Shown here: positions 1 to 8,835 of the stretch, piece after piece | Layout: each line of letters starts with the position of its first letter | Numbering within the stretch: position 1 is the first letter of the stretch | Assembly: GCF_016772475.1 (NCBI RefSeq) | Contig: NZ_CP068595.1 | Location: forward strand, 1,984,001-2,048,000 | Reading direction: 5' to 3' | Source of the DNA: Paenibacillus sonchi | GTDB taxonomy: Bacteria; Bacillota; Bacilli; Paenibacillales; Paenibacillaceae | DNA: 64,000 nucleotides | The notes under the pieces: generated by a model | The model's input: the letters and a program-made list of their open reading frames with translations, nothing else | Databases searched by the model: none | What the model was told of the DNA's origin: nothing | Program-made: the position numbers and the translations under genes

Positions 1-849
1 CCGGATAATGTTCATGGCTGGGCCCTGGCTTCCGTGAAGGGTACAGCGGCGGCCTACCTCATTGCCACCGCGGATGGCGGCTCTACCTGGCAACGGATGA
101 CCGATACAGCAACTGTCTTCGACAGAATTGACTTTAAGGACAAGAAGCAGGGCTATGGCTACAGCCTGGCCTCCACCTATTACACGAAGGACGGAGGACG
201 CACCTGGCGTCTTATCCCGACTCCCGCCAACACACGCAGTGCGGAGTTCACCAGCGCTAGCAGCGGGTATGCAGTTGTAGTTGCCCCTGGGGCCGGCTAC
301 CGGATCATGAAAACCTCCGATGGAGGGGCCACTTGGTCGCTTTCGCTAAAATCAGCTTTTGCCTATCCCGAGTCTGGAAGGGTATATGCAAACGGTGATC
401 AGGTGTACGCTCTGCTGTATGGGGGATCAGGGATGTCGCAGACCTCCTACTCGCTCTATGCCAGCAGCAACAAGGGCAAAAGCTGGAGCCGTGTCATTGC
501 ACAGAACACTGCCGGCGGCGGGCCTGCACCAGGCAGCGGGGCAGCGCAGCTGACAACGGGGCCGGCTTCCGGCAAGCCCGGTAATATGCAGCTGGTCGGC
601 AGCAGTGCCGTTTTTCTGTTCGGCTTCTCTCCGGCAGGCGAGAAAGTGGCCGTTGGACGTGCCTACAACGGCGGCAAGAAGTGGACCAATCTTCCGGCGG
701 TCCCGGGCTATGACGGGCTCATTTCCTTCACAGGTGTTACAGAAGGCTGGATGGCTGTCCGGGGACAGAATGCTTCCTCCCTGTATGCAACTGAAGACGG
801 CGGGTCCACCTGGAAGCTGAAATTCGCTTTTAAGGGGACAGAACAATAA
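1..849 (+). CDS. YCF48/BNR-repeat beta-propeller protein, C-terminal part
   Basis: The frame is open from the first base, so the start lies outside the window and about 282 C-terminal residues are seen. The protein repeats the Asp-box-like motif DGGSTW, DGGRTW, DGGATW, GKSW, GGKKW and DGGSTW at roughly 40-60 residue intervals, which is typical of BNR/YCF48-type beta-propellers with one motif per blade. Such proteins in Gram-positive bacteria are usually exported or lipid-anchored, but the N-terminus that would show this is missing. The GTG at 34 is an internal codon, because the frame continues upstream of it. No enzymatic residues are recognised and the function is unknown. A terminator follows within 60 bases. 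Confidence 0.8.
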   Translation, partial: PDNVHGWALASVKGTAAAYLIATADGGSTWQRMTDTATVFDRIDFKDKKQGYGYSLASTYYTKDGGRTWRLIPTPANTRSAEFTSASSGYAVVVAPGAGYRIMKTSDGGATWSLSLKSAFAYPESGRVYANGDQVYALLYGGSGMSQTSYSLYASSNKGKSWSRVIAQNTAGGGPAPGSGAAQLTTGPASGKPGNMQLVGSSAVFLFGFSPAGEKVAVGRAYNGGKKWTNLPAVPGYDGLISFTGVTEGWMAVRGQNASSLYATEDGGSTWKLKFAFKGTEQ

Positions 850-907
850 GCCGGGGTTACACTTTGAGACCACCAGATTGAGGAATATGCGCATACCCTG
901 CAAGCTG

Positions 908-938
908 AAGCGGCTCCGTTAACTGGAGCTGCTTTTTT
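908..938 (+). terminator. Rho-independent terminator of the BNR-repeat gene
   Basis: GCGGCTCC and GGAGCTGC form a stem with one G-U pair around a short loop, followed directly by TTTTTTGTTTTTT. It lies about 60 bases past the stop at 849. Confidence 0.8.
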
Positions 939-1652
939 GTTTTTTAGGGAATTATGATTTTTTTAAAGTTGTGGATAAGGTGTGTATAAAACTGGGGATA
1001 AGTAGGAGGGCGGCAAAATCACCCATAAACGGGCGGAAATCAGCCGGATTCGATCGGCTTTTTCCGACTAACGCTGGCCAAGAAGCAGATGAACGGTGAA
1101 GTTGGAAAAAGGAAACTTATTCCTCCCAAAAATAAACAATTGTGAGACTTAAGTGGAAAAAGGGAACTTAATTGGGCCAAATTACCTAGTTAGGGGCGAA
1201 ATGTGCTGAATGAGTTACCCTTTCTCCACTTAACCTGCGGAGAACAGGAGATTCGGGCAAATTAGTTATCCTTTTTCCACCTGGAATTGCTGAAGGACAC
1301 ATAAAGGGTTCCCCTAAGGTGTTAACCCCCGAAAACCTTGCACGGAATACAACAAAGTGTGATTTATGCAGGCCGAATGGGTGAACATCCTGTACGTTAT
1401 ACAACAATCTGTGCCCTAAGTACGCTAAACGGACAAAAATCTTGTGAATTGTACAACAATGTGGGTATACATTGTGGAAATTAAAAGGCGAAGCTGGAGC
1501 TTGTCTAGAAAGTCTTATGTATATCCGCTATGCACGGCTAGGTGGGATACGTTTCATAAGGGGTGAAGATGTGATTTTGCGGCCGGTTATGGTAAAATTT
1601 TAGGTACTTTAATGAATGTGCGCCCATATCACGTTTAGGAGGATTGCCGCCC
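939..1652. other. Gene-free gap with short degenerate inverted motifs
   Basis: No convincing gene is seen. The stretch carries scattered copies of two short motif types found again at 45.0-45.9 kb. Type A resembles GTGGAAAAAGGnAACTTAATT (near 1101, 1151 and, inverted, near 1210 and 1264). Type B resembles TGTACnnnATACAACAAT (near 1351, 1392 and 1446). The last 20 bases hold the AGGAGG ribosome site of the next gene. A weak reading frame on the minus strand at 1186-1407 runs through the motifs and is not credible as a gene. Confidence 0.6.
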
Positions 1653-2510
1653 ATGGCTTTTCGCGTATCTGCTGTCCAGTACCATTTGCATACCATTTCC
1701 TCCTTCGGGGAGTTTGCCGCTGAGTGCGAGCATTATATCAAAACAGCCGAAGAGTACGGTGCGGAATTCATCCTGTTCCCCGAATTTTTGACGACACAGC
1801 TGATGTCCATTGGCGATGAGCAGGGAAAAGCCCTCACTATAGAGGATCTGCCGCAGTTTACAGACCGTTACCGGGAGCTGTTTGCCGGGTATGCCCAAAA
1901 ATATGCGGTGCATATCATTGGCGGCACCCATGTGCTGCGCAGGAACGGTAAGCTTTATAATGTGGCCCATCTTTTTTATCCGGACGGGAGAATTGCCGAG
2001 CAGGCTAAGCTGCATATCACGCCCGCTGAAGTAGAGGGCTGGAATATGGGGGCGGGGGAAGGGTTGGAGGTGTTCCAGACGGACAAAGGAACCATCGCCA
2101 TGCTGACCTGCTACGATATTGAATTTCCGGAGATCGTGCGTATGGCCCGCGCCAAGGGGGCGGATGTGATCTTCTGCCCTTCCTGCACAGATGACCGGCA
2201 TGGCTTCCACCGGGTAAGATACACCAGCCATGCCCGGGCGGTAGAAAATCAAGTCTATGTCGTGCTGACAGGCACCGTAGGCTCACTGCCCACCGTGGAC
2301 CTGATGCGGGCGAACTTTGGCCAGGCGGCGGTGATTACGCCCAATGATATTCCGTTTCCTCCACAAGGGCTGCTGGCCGAGGGGGAAATCAACAGCGATA
2401 TGATCATCACCGCCGATCTGGATCTGGAGCTGCTGTACCGCGTCCGTGAACGCGGGTCCGTGACCACATGGCGAGACCGCCGGACGGATCTGTACGCCGA
2501 CTGGACGTAG
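1653..2510 (+). CDS. Carbon-nitrogen hydrolase (nitrilase superfamily)
   Basis: A 285-residue hydrolase of the nitrilase/amidase superfamily, which breaks non-peptide C-N bonds through a Glu-Lys-Cys triad. The triad is visible: E44 in LFPEF, K119 in QAKLH and C153 in LTCYDIEFPE. Length and motif spacing are normal. The frame can be extended to a TTG at 1644, but that would touch the AGGAGG at 1637-1642. ATG 1653 has a 10-base spacer and is chosen. The next gene, a GNAT acetyltransferase, starts 15 bases after the stop, so the two are probably co-transcribed. In Bacillus (YhcX type) a GNAT domain and a nitrilase domain are fused in one protein; here the two activities are separate. The substrate cannot be told from sequence. 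Confidence 0.9.
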   Translation: MAFRVSAVQYHLHTISSFGEFAAECEHYIKTAEEYGAEFILFPEFLTTQLMSIGDEQGKALTIEDLPQFTDRYRELFAGYAQKYAVHIIGGTHVLRRNGKLYNVAHLFYPDGRIAEQAKLHITPAEVEGWNMGAGEGLEVFQTDKGTIAMLTCYDIEFPEIVRMARAKGADVIFCPSCTDDRHGFHRVRYTSHARAVENQVYVVLTGTVGSLPTVDLMRANFGQAAVITPNDIPFPPQGLLAEGEINSDMIITADLDLELLYRVRERGSVTTWRDRRTDLYADWT

Positions 2511-2525
2511 GGAGGAAGAGAAGGC

Positions 2526-3194
2526 ATGTATTACAAGAGTTTCTACGCTTTTGACGGCAAAATCCCGGTGCCTGCGGTGATCCGGTCTTACACGGAGGCT
2601 GATTTTACGGAACTGATCACCATTCAGTCTGAGGCTTTTCCGCCGCCCTATCCTGCTGAATTGTGGTGGAACCGGGAGCAGCTGCTGAATCATGTAACTC
2701 TTTTTCCGGAAGGTGCTTTATGTGTAGAGGTGAACGGGGAACTGGCAGGTTCGGTAACGGGCCTGAAAATCCGTTTTGACCCTGAGGTTCCGGCGCTTCA
2801 GCATACCTGGTCGGAGGTTACGGCAGATGGATATATTACTACGCACCAGCCGGACGGGAACACACTGTATATCGCTGATCTGTGCGTCCGTCCCAAATAC
2901 CGCAAGCTGGGGCTGGGTAAAGAGCTGGTGCAGTCGCTGTATCACGCTGTGGTAGATCAGAAGCTGGAGCGGCTGCTGGGAGCGGGCCGGATGCCCGGCT
3001 ATCATCTGCAGGCCTCCAGGATGTCAGCGGAGGAGTATCTGGCCGGAGTGGTGGCCGGGAAGTGGTCTGATCCGGTGATTACTTTCCTGCTGCGCTGCGG
3101 CCGGTCACCGGTCGGGGTAGTGGCTGATTATCTGGATGATGAGGAGTCGGGCAATTACGCTGCGCTCATGGAGTGGCGGAATCCTTTTCTATAA
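2526..3194 (+). CDS. GNAT family N-acetyltransferase
   Basis: A 222-residue acetyltransferase. The acetyl-CoA-binding motif A is clear near residues 117-132: a beta strand (ADLCV) followed by RPKYRKLGLGKEL, with the R-x-x-G-x-G pattern. The gene has a strong ribosome site (GGAGGAAG) and begins 15 bases after the nitrilase gene, so they likely form one unit, an unlinked version of the GNAT-nitrilase fusion of other Bacilli. The acceptor substrate is unknown. The C-terminal 60 residues are less conserved and could make substrate contacts. Confidence 0.85.
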   Translation: MYYKSFYAFDGKIPVPAVIRSYTEADFTELITIQSEAFPPPYPAELWWNREQLLNHVTLFPEGALCVEVNGELAGSVTGLKIRFDPEVPALQHTWSEVTADGYITTHQPDGNTLYIADLCVRPKYRKLGLGKELVQSLYHAVVDQKLERLLGAGRMPGYHLQASRMSAEEYLAGVVAGKWSDPVITFLLRCGRSPVGVVADYLDDEESGNYAALMEWRNPFL

Positions 3195-3230
3195 GTAATG
3201 AACTGTTTATTTCAGAAGCGGAGGAGATTT

Positions 3231-3905
3231 ATGAGTATGGAGTATAGCAGAATTACGAGTGTCGCTGACCCTTTGTTCAGACAAGTACATAACCTTCTGT
3301 CGGAAGTGTTCCCTCCCGAGGAAGTGCTTGAATACAGCTTATGGAAGGAGCCGCTGGAAGATCCCGGCATCCGTGTGTTTGCTGCGGTGCATGAAGGCTT
3401 GGTTGTTGGCACCACGGAATACCGTTACTACAGCGACTGGAATGTGGCCATGACCGATTTCACGATTATAGGCCGTGAGGGCCTGGGAGTCGGCCGCTTT
3501 CTGGCGCAGCACCGTCTGAAAGACCTGCAGAAGCTGGCGGCTGACAACGGCAAGGAGCTGTTCGGCATGTTTGCCGAGATTTACGATCCGTACCGGGTAG
3601 AGCATGCTTTTGGCGGCATTAAGCCCATGGACCCGTTTGTCCGCCGTGAGGTGCTGTCGCATTTAGGCTATAAACGTCTTGATTTCCCCTATGTACATCC
3701 CTCATGGCAGGGGGACGGTGAGGCGGTAGCGGGTCTGGATCTTTGTTTTATGCCCGGCGATGAAAATTTGGAGCAGATAGAGGCGGCTTTGGTTGCCGGT
3801 TTTCTGACCCGTTATTACGCAGTGCTGGCGGATAAGCCGGAGGCCTGGACATCTATGGTAGAGCAGCTTAAGGGCAGGGACACAGTGGCGCTGCTGCCGT
3901 TGTGA
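3231..3905 (+). CDS. Putative GNAT-like acetyltransferase
   Basis: A 224-residue protein. The region VAMTDFTIIGREGLGVGRFLAQHRLKDL resembles a degenerate GNAT motif A (G-x-G-x-G-R-F). The N-terminal half also looks GNAT-like, but the signature is weaker than in the preceding gene. The frame opens at 3198, but GGAGGAG at 3219-3226 places the start at ATG 3231. It lies 36 bases after the previous GNAT gene on the same strand and may belong to the same operon. Both the GNAT assignment and the substrate are tentative. Confidence 0.65.
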   Translation: MSMEYSRITSVADPLFRQVHNLLSEVFPPEEVLEYSLWKEPLEDPGIRVFAAVHEGLVVGTTEYRYYSDWNVAMTDFTIIGREGLGVGRFLAQHRLKDLQKLAADNGKELFGMFAEIYDPYRVEHAFGGIKPMDPFVRREVLSHLGYKRLDFPYVHPSWQGDGEAVAGLDLCFMPGDENLEQIEAALVAGFLTRYYAVLADKPEAWTSMVEQLKGRDTVALLPL

Positions 3906-4018
3906 TTATTTTTAGAGGCGAAAGCCATTGAATTGCCCTCCCGATCTGGATATAGTGTACAATGGGAAAGCGAATATGCCTTAGATGAATATAAGTATGA
4001 ACAAGCGAGGAACGTGTG

Positions 4019-4462
4019 ATGACTGAATCAGAGTCCGACAAATACGGCGTATCCGTAACACTGGAGAGCGTGCAGGGCGGGGAACGGAACGTGGTGCACG
4101 CAGCAGGCGAAGTTATCACCAGAGGCAATCAGCTCTATCTCCGTTATGAAGAAACGCAGACAGGACCCAAGGACGAGGCGGTTTCAGTCCGCACCACCGT
4201 GAAGATTACAGACAACGGGCTCAAGCTGATCCGTCACGGCGGCGTCCAGTCGGAGCAGTCCTTTGAGCCGGGACAACGTCTGCCGGGATTCTACCGCTCG
4301 CCTTATACACAGTTTAATCTCTCTACAGACACCCGGAAGCTGGACGTGAAGCGCGCTGGAAGATCGCTTGCGGTTGCGTGGGAATATGATCTCTACGTGT
4401 ACGGGGAATTATCGGGACAGTTCGCTATAAGTTTGCATATACAGGAGGAACCACAATCATGA
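4019..4462 (+). CDS. ywiB: DUF1934 family protein (YwiB-like)
   Basis: A 147-residue protein matching the DUF1934/YwiB family, which forms a small calycin-like beta-barrel. In Bacillus ywiB also lies directly before argS. The stop TGA overlaps the argS start in an ATGA junction, so the two genes are translationally coupled. Either GTG 4016 or ATG 4019 could initiate; AGCGAGG at 4004-4010 gives an 8-base spacer to ATG 4019. The biochemical role is unknown. The identification rests on gene context plus the overall pattern (for example the RQGGVQSEQSFEPG-like segment typical of the family). Confidence 0.8.
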   Translation: MTESESDKYGVSVTLESVQGGERNVVHAAGEVITRGNQLYLRYEETQTGPKDEAVSVRTTVKITDNGLKLIRHGGVQSEQSFEPGQRLPGFYRSPYTQFNLSTDTRKLDVKRAGRSLAVAWEYDLYVYGELSGQFAISLHIQEEPQS

Positions 4463-6144
4463 CACAAAGTCAAAACCCGCTTCAGTTAGCCAATGAACGG
4501 TTGAGGGAAGCGATCGCTGGGGCTATTATCGCCGCTGGCCTGGTTACTAGAGAGGAGCTTCCGGCCATTGTGCTGGAGGTGCCGAAAGACAAAGCCCACG
4601 GGGACCTGGCGACCAATGCCGCGATGCAGCTCACCAAGATTGCCAAACGTAATCCGCGGCAGATTGCTGAAGCGATTATCGGGCATCTGGACAAGAGCGC
4701 TGCTTCTATTGAAAAGGCTGAAATTGCCGGACCGGGCTTCATCAACTTTACGCTGTCCAAAAGCTACCTCTACCCGGTGATCGCCCTCGTAGCCGAACAG
4801 GGTGACAATTATGGCCGCATCGATGCAGGCCAGGGCAAAAGGGTCGAAATGGAATTTGTCAGCGCCAACCCTACCGGCAGCCTTCATCTGGGGCATGCCC
4901 GCGGGGCTGCTGTCGGCGACGCGCTCTGTAACGTACTGGATTTTGCCGGCTACGAGGTAACCCGCGAATATTACATCAATGATGCCGGGAACCAGGTCGC
5001 CAACCTGTGCAAATCCATCGAAACCCGTTACCTTCAGGAGCTGGGACAGCCGGCGGAAATGCCGGAGGACGGCTATCATGGCGAAGACATCAAGGGTTTT
5101 GCCAAAGAGCTGGTGGCTGAAAAAGGCGACGCTCTGCTGTCCATGACACCGGGCGACCGGGCGGCATTCTTCCGCACCTATGGTCTCGCCAAGGAGCTGG
5201 ACAAAATCAAACGCGACCTCACCCGCTTCCGCGTAGGCTTCGATATCTGGTTCAGCGAAACCTCGCTGTACGAGAACGGTGAAGTGCTGCGTTCCCTGGA
5301 TGAGCTGCGCGAGCGCGGCGAAGTCTACGAGCAAGATGGGGCCACCTGGCTGCAAACGACCAAATACGGCGACGACAAGGACCGCGTGCTGATCAAGAAT
5401 GATGGGACCTACACCTACCTGACGCCGGATATCGCTTATCACAACGACAAATATGGCCGGGGCTACGATACAATGATCAACATCTGGGGCGCCGACCACC
5501 ACGGCTATATTCCCCGGATGAAGGCGGCTATGTCGGCGCTTGGCAATGATCCGGAAAAGCTGGTTGTGCTGATTGCCCAAATGGTCAGTCTCTTCCAGAA
5601 CGGCGAAAAGGTCAAAATGTCCAAACGTACGGGCAAAGCGGTTACGATGGAAGACCTGATGGACGAAGTCGGAATCGACGCCATCCGCTATTTCTTCACC
5701 ATGCGCAGCATGGATTCGCATCTGGACTTCGATATGGACCTGGCTATTTCCACCTCCAATGAAAATCCTGTTTTCTATGTGCAGTACGCGCATGCACGGA
5801 TCTGCAGCATTTTCCGCCAGGCGGAGGAGCAGGGGATTGTGCTTCCGGATTTTGCCGAAATCGATTATGCCAAGCTCACCGCTGAACATGAATATGCCCT
5901 TCTGCGCAAAATCGGCGAATTGCCGGCGGAGATCGGGATTGCCGCAAGCAGCTATGCACCGCACCGCCTGATCCGCTATGTGTACGATCTGGCTTCGCTG
6001 TTCCACAGCTACTACAAAGCGGAGCGCGTCATCACCGAAGATGCCGCCCAGACCCTGGCCCGCCTTGCCCTGCTGGGCGCGGTGCGGACCACAATCGCCA
6101 ACGTGCTGCGCCTCGTTGGTGTTACCGCACCGGACCGGATGTAG
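4459..6144 (+). CDS. argS: Arginyl-tRNA synthetase
   Basis: A 561-residue class I aminoacyl-tRNA synthetase that charges tRNA-Arg with arginine in the cytoplasm. The N-terminal additional (Arg-S) domain spans about residues 1-115. The HIGH-type signature appears as NPTGSLHLGHARGAAVGD near residue 137. The KMSKS-type loop appears as VKMSKRTGKAVT near residue 388. The anticodon-binding DALR domain forms the last 120 residues. Length matches the family. The start overlaps the ywiB stop (ATGA) and a strong terminator follows 17 bases after the stop, so ywiB-argS is a two-gene unit. Confidence 0.98.
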   Translation: MTQSQNPLQLANERLREAIAGAIIAAGLVTREELPAIVLEVPKDKAHGDLATNAAMQLTKIAKRNPRQIAEAIIGHLDKSAASIEKAEIAGPGFINFTLSKSYLYPVIALVAEQGDNYGRIDAGQGKRVEMEFVSANPTGSLHLGHARGAAVGDALCNVLDFAGYEVTREYYINDAGNQVANLCKSIETRYLQELGQPAEMPEDGYHGEDIKGFAKELVAEKGDALLSMTPGDRAAFFRTYGLAKELDKIKRDLTRFRVGFDIWFSETSLYENGEVLRSLDELRERGEVYEQDGATWLQTTKYGDDKDRVLIKNDGTYTYLTPDIAYHNDKYGRGYDTMINIWGADHHGYIPRMKAAMSALGNDPEKLVVLIAQMVSLFQNGEKVKMSKRTGKAVTMEDLMDEVGIDAIRYFFTMRSMDSHLDFDMDLAISTSNENPVFYVQYAHARICSIFRQAEEQGIVLPDFAEIDYAKLTAEHEYALLRKIGELPAEIGIAASSYAPHRLIRYVYDLASLFHSYYKAERVITEDAAQTLARLALLGAVRTTIANVLRLVGVTAPDRM

Positions 6145-6161
6145 CGTCCGGCTTCCGTACC

Positions 6162-6205
6162 AAAAGCTCCGCCCGTGTGATCCGGGCGGAGCTTTTGGTT
6201 TTGTT
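6162..6205 (+). terminator. Terminator after argS
   Basis: AAAAGCTCCGCCCG pairs perfectly with CGGGCGGAGCTTTT around a six-base loop, followed by GGTTTTGTTT. It is a long, stable intrinsic terminator, and could also serve the minus-strand direction because the stem is flanked by A and T runs. Confidence 0.9.
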
Positions 6206-6597
6206 TAGGATATTATACAAGAAAAAGTCCGATTTTCGAGCGGATTCGGAATCAGAAGCTGTTATATCGTTCGTTTGAACCTAAAATAAGGGGCGATCGG
6301 ACAAATAGCGGAATCTCAAGTTCGCTTGTCCTGCTGAATGGACGAATCCCCCAATTAACGGATTTCCTGTCCGCATCAGCGGCGGATAGATCGTGAAGCG
6401 AGCTCATTGAGTTCGCAGAGGAACCCAAGTGCCGGGCCTACCCCCGGCAGTCCGGTCAAAGCCGCCTGCGGCCCGCCGCGGCCCATCGCAGCCCGCCCGC
6501 AGTCCGCCGCCTGACGCGGCCCGTCCGGCCCGTGCGCGGCCTGCGGTCCCCAGGCCGCGCAAGGCCCCTTGCGGGCCACGGGCGGCGGCCGCCGCCG
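6206..6597. other. Gene-free gap: dispersed element, then a very GC-rich tract
   Basis: Bases about 6206-6290 resemble 27590-27660: an AAAAGTCCGATTTT-type segment followed by the shared 13-mer GTTATATCGTTCG. From about 6430 the sequence becomes almost purely G and C (runs of GGCCCG and CCGCC units), and this continues into the end of the subtilase gene near 6780. Open frames here on both strands are Ala/Arg/Pro/Gly-rich by-products of composition. No gene is proposed. Confidence 0.55.
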
Positions 6598-7766
6598 CTA
6601 TGCCTTCGCAGCGGCCGCCCGCTTCGCCCGCGCGCCTGCCCGCAGCAGGCGCAGGGCATCGGCCGCGCCGCCGCCCAAGGCTGCGCGGCGCTGGCCCTTG
6701 CGCAGCCGCACCGGCGAGGCCGTGCGGCGCAGGAGCAGCTTCAGCTCCCGTGGCGAGAGCCCCGGGCGCAGCGCGAGCAGCAAGGCGGCGGCTCCCGTGA
6801 CATGCGAGGTCGCCATGGAGGTGCCGCTCATCTCTCTGTAGCCCTCCTTCAGCCAGCAGGAGGTCACGCTTTCCCCGGGTCCGTATACATCAATATACGG
6901 ACCGCGGTTGCTGAAGGCCGCGACGCGGTGCCTTCGGTCAAGGGCGCCGACGGCGATCGTCTCGGGGTAGCGGGCGGGATAATCCCCGCCGCGTTTGCCG
7001 TCGTTGCCGGAGGAAGCGATGATGGCGATCCCGGCCCGGTAGGCCTTGATCACCACATCGTGAAGGGCTTTGCTTCTGGTCTTCATGCCGAAGCTCATAT
7101 TAATAATATCGATCCTGTTCTGTACGCACCAGTCGATGCCCAGCACAATATCGGACACATAAGCCGAGCCGTTATGATCAAAAGCTTTGACCGGGTACAA
7201 CTGCGCCCGTGGCGCCACACCCATCATGCCGCGGGTGCCGCCGGCCGCTGCCAGCGTTCCGGCGATATGGGTGCCGTGTCCATTGTCATCGAAAGGGAGC
7301 ATGCCGCGGTACAGCAGGTTCACGCCGGAGGCCAGCGAATGCTTGAGATCCGGATGCCGGTAGTCGGCTCCTGTATCAATGACACCGATTTTCACATGCA
7401 CCCCGGTGGATCTGGACCAGGCCTGCGGGGCATGAATCGCTTTAACGCCCAGGGCATTAAGGAGGTGCCCGATTTTTCAGGGGCCGCCGCATGGACTTGT
7501 ATCCGTGCATCCTCTTCGATACACAGGGCATCTTCAAATGTATGGAGCAGCTTACCTGCTCCGGCAGCAGGCACAAAAAATGCCCGGATCAGCGGGGACA
7601 TCTGCACTTGCCGCAGTCCCGGTGTTTTCGCCTTCAGCGATTTCCACTCTGACAGCGCTCCGGCATACTGGCGGGCATCTTTGAAGGTAACGATGCGCCG
7701 GTCGGCATTTTTGGGGGCAGCCGATATCTCATTAAGCAGTATCTGCCAAAATCTGTAGTAATCCAT
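6598..7766 (-). pseudogene. S8 family serine peptidase (subtilase), frame broken near 7448
   Basis: Read on the minus strand, the N-terminal part (7766 to about 7450) and the catalytic part (from about 7450 to 6598) are in different frames. Adding one G to the GGG at 7448-7450 joins SLMPW to GVKAIHAPQAW and yields an uninterrupted 389-residue protein. The catalytic triad is present: Asp in VIDTGAD, His in NGHGTHIAGT and Ser in GTSMATSHVTGA, plus the oxyanion Asn in SSGNDG. There is no obvious signal peptide, so the enzyme may be intracellular. About 45 C-terminal residues are Ala/Arg/Gly-rich and coded by the GC-rich tract. The break may be a real mutation or a base-call error. Confidence 0.85.
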
Positions 7767-7974
7767 AAGTTACGCCGTCCCCTCCTCGGTGCCGTGCTGA
7801 CATATTGTATGAAAGGAGGCAGACGTCCGAATGGGAACTTGCCCTTTTTTAGCGAAATGGGCTGCCCATCGTGTCAAAAAGCGGAGCTTTACATAAAATA
7901 AACAGAAGAGGGCCGCAGGGTTCTCTTTGCAACATCCCGTAAGGAGCCGATCCTTGGCGTGGATACAGTCATGC

Positions 7975-7999
7975 GCGGAGGGAGTACCTCCGCCTTTTT
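7975..7999 (+). terminator. Orphan intrinsic terminator upstream of rpoE
   Basis: GCGGAGG and CCTCCGC form a perfect 7-bp stem around the loop GAGTA, followed by CTTTTT. No plus-strand gene precedes it, because the gene upstream is on the minus strand. It could therefore end a small RNA or act as an attenuator. Confidence 0.65.
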
Positions 8000-8060
8000 A
8001 ATGTGAGAGAGGAACGGGTTTTCCGGGAAGTCTGGGAATACATAATTCTGCAGGACGGTT

Positions 8061-8089
8061 TTGACTTGCAATTTGCTGCCAAATAGGTT
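8061..8089 (+). promoter_or_regulatory. Possible rpoE promoter
   Basis: TTGACT at 8061-8066, a 17-base spacer and TAGGTT at 8084-8089. The -35 is good and the -10 is poor. It is placed about 80 bases before the rpoE start. Confidence 0.35.
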
Positions 8090-8168
8090 TTACTTAGTTT
8101 TGTTAATGGATATCATGGAATAGAAATTAACGGTAATGTGAACAAAGCGTGAGAGGAAGTGTCCCTTA

Positions 8169-8732
8169 GTGAGTACGCCACTCAATTTAAAGCTGGACCC
8201 CGAGAAAGTAAAAGAAATGCCGATGGTGGACCTGGCTTTTCTGGTGCTCAAAGCAGCCAATACACCCTATTATTACCGTGATCTGATGGTCGAAGTGGCC
8301 AAGCTGCGCGGGATGACAGAAGAACAAACGAACGATACTATTGCACAGTTATATACCGAGATCAACATTGACGGGCGGTTTGCCTGCGTTGGAACCAACC
8401 TGTGGGGATTGAAACGCTGGTATCCGCTGGAACGCTCCGATGACCCGGTCGGCAACTCCAAACGTCCGCGTATTATCAATGACGAGGATGACGATCTGGA
8501 GGACGACGACTTCGCAGAAGAGGAAGATAACTACGCAGCAGAAGAAGAGGATTTCGACGCTATCGATGAAGATCGTGACGACCTCTATTCCGACGACGAC
8601 AGCGAAGAAGAAGTTGACGAAGATGTTGTAATCGATGAAGATGACATCGACGAAGACGACGTGGATGATGAGGATTCCGAAGACGGCGACGACGAAGATG
8701 CCGACGATGAGGACGAGAACGACAACTATTAG
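8169..8732 (+). CDS. rpoE: RNA polymerase delta subunit
   Basis: A 187-residue delta subunit, an accessory factor of Firmicute RNA polymerase that speeds recycling and affects initiation-complex stability. The N-terminal HARE-HTH domain covers about residues 1-90 (MVDLAFLVLKAANTPYYYRDL, then the conserved GLKRWYP). The remaining 95 residues are a disordered tail made almost entirely of Asp and Glu, as in Bacillus RpoE. It starts at GTG 8169 behind GAGAGGAAG. The next gene is pyrG, the same order as in Bacillus. Confidence 0.95.
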   Translation: MSTPLNLKLDPEKVKEMPMVDLAFLVLKAANTPYYYRDLMVEVAKLRGMTEEQTNDTIAQLYTEINIDGRFACVGTNLWGLKRWYPLERSDDPVGNSKRPRIINDEDDDLEDDDFAEEEDNYAAEEEDFDAIDEDRDDLYSDDDSEEEVDEDVVIDEDDIDEDDVDDEDSEDGDDEDADDEDENDNY

Positions 8733-8762
8733 AATAGATTGCAATCAGGCGCAATTCCTCCC

Positions 8763-8803
8763 TTGACATGGGTGGGATCGTCAGAGTAAACTATTGCATG
8801 GGC
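8763..8803 (+). promoter_or_regulatory. pyrG promoter with GGGC start: CTP-sensing leader
   Basis: TTGACA at 8763-8768, an 18-base spacer and TAAACT at 8787-8792. Seven bases further is GGGC at 8800-8803. In Bacillus subtilis, pyrG transcripts begin GGGC; when CTP is low the polymerase stutters and adds extra G residues, and the poly-G end pairs with a C-rich strand of the leader terminator so that pyrG is expressed. The same architecture is visible here, with a C4 run in the upstream strand of the terminator at 8836-8879. The mechanism is inferred by analogy. Confidence 0.7.
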
Positions 8804-8835
8804 TTATAATGAAAGTTAATATTGTTTTCAAAAAT

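Larger units (their letters stand above)
7767..8168. other. Intergenic region between the divergent subtilase and rpoE
   Basis: It contains the upstream region of the minus-strand subtilase, an orphan plus-strand terminator hairpin (7975-7999), and the probable rpoE promoter. A minus-strand frame at 7889-8071 has no ribosome site and is not accepted. The segment 7905-7975 may be transcribed as a short leader or small RNA that ends at the hairpin. Confidence 0.5.

Noticed and set aside
4486..6006. A 506-residue open frame opposite argS
   Set aside because: It is the antisense shadow of a conserved gene; no ribosome site and no recognisable domain.
6532..7758. A 408-residue plus-strand frame across the subtilase
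   Set aside because: It is antisense to the catalytic domain, and its composition follows the GC-rich tract.
7889..8071. A 60-residue minus-strand frame upstream of rpoE
   Set aside because: No ribosome site, overlaps the orphan terminator and the rpoE promoter, no family resemblance.
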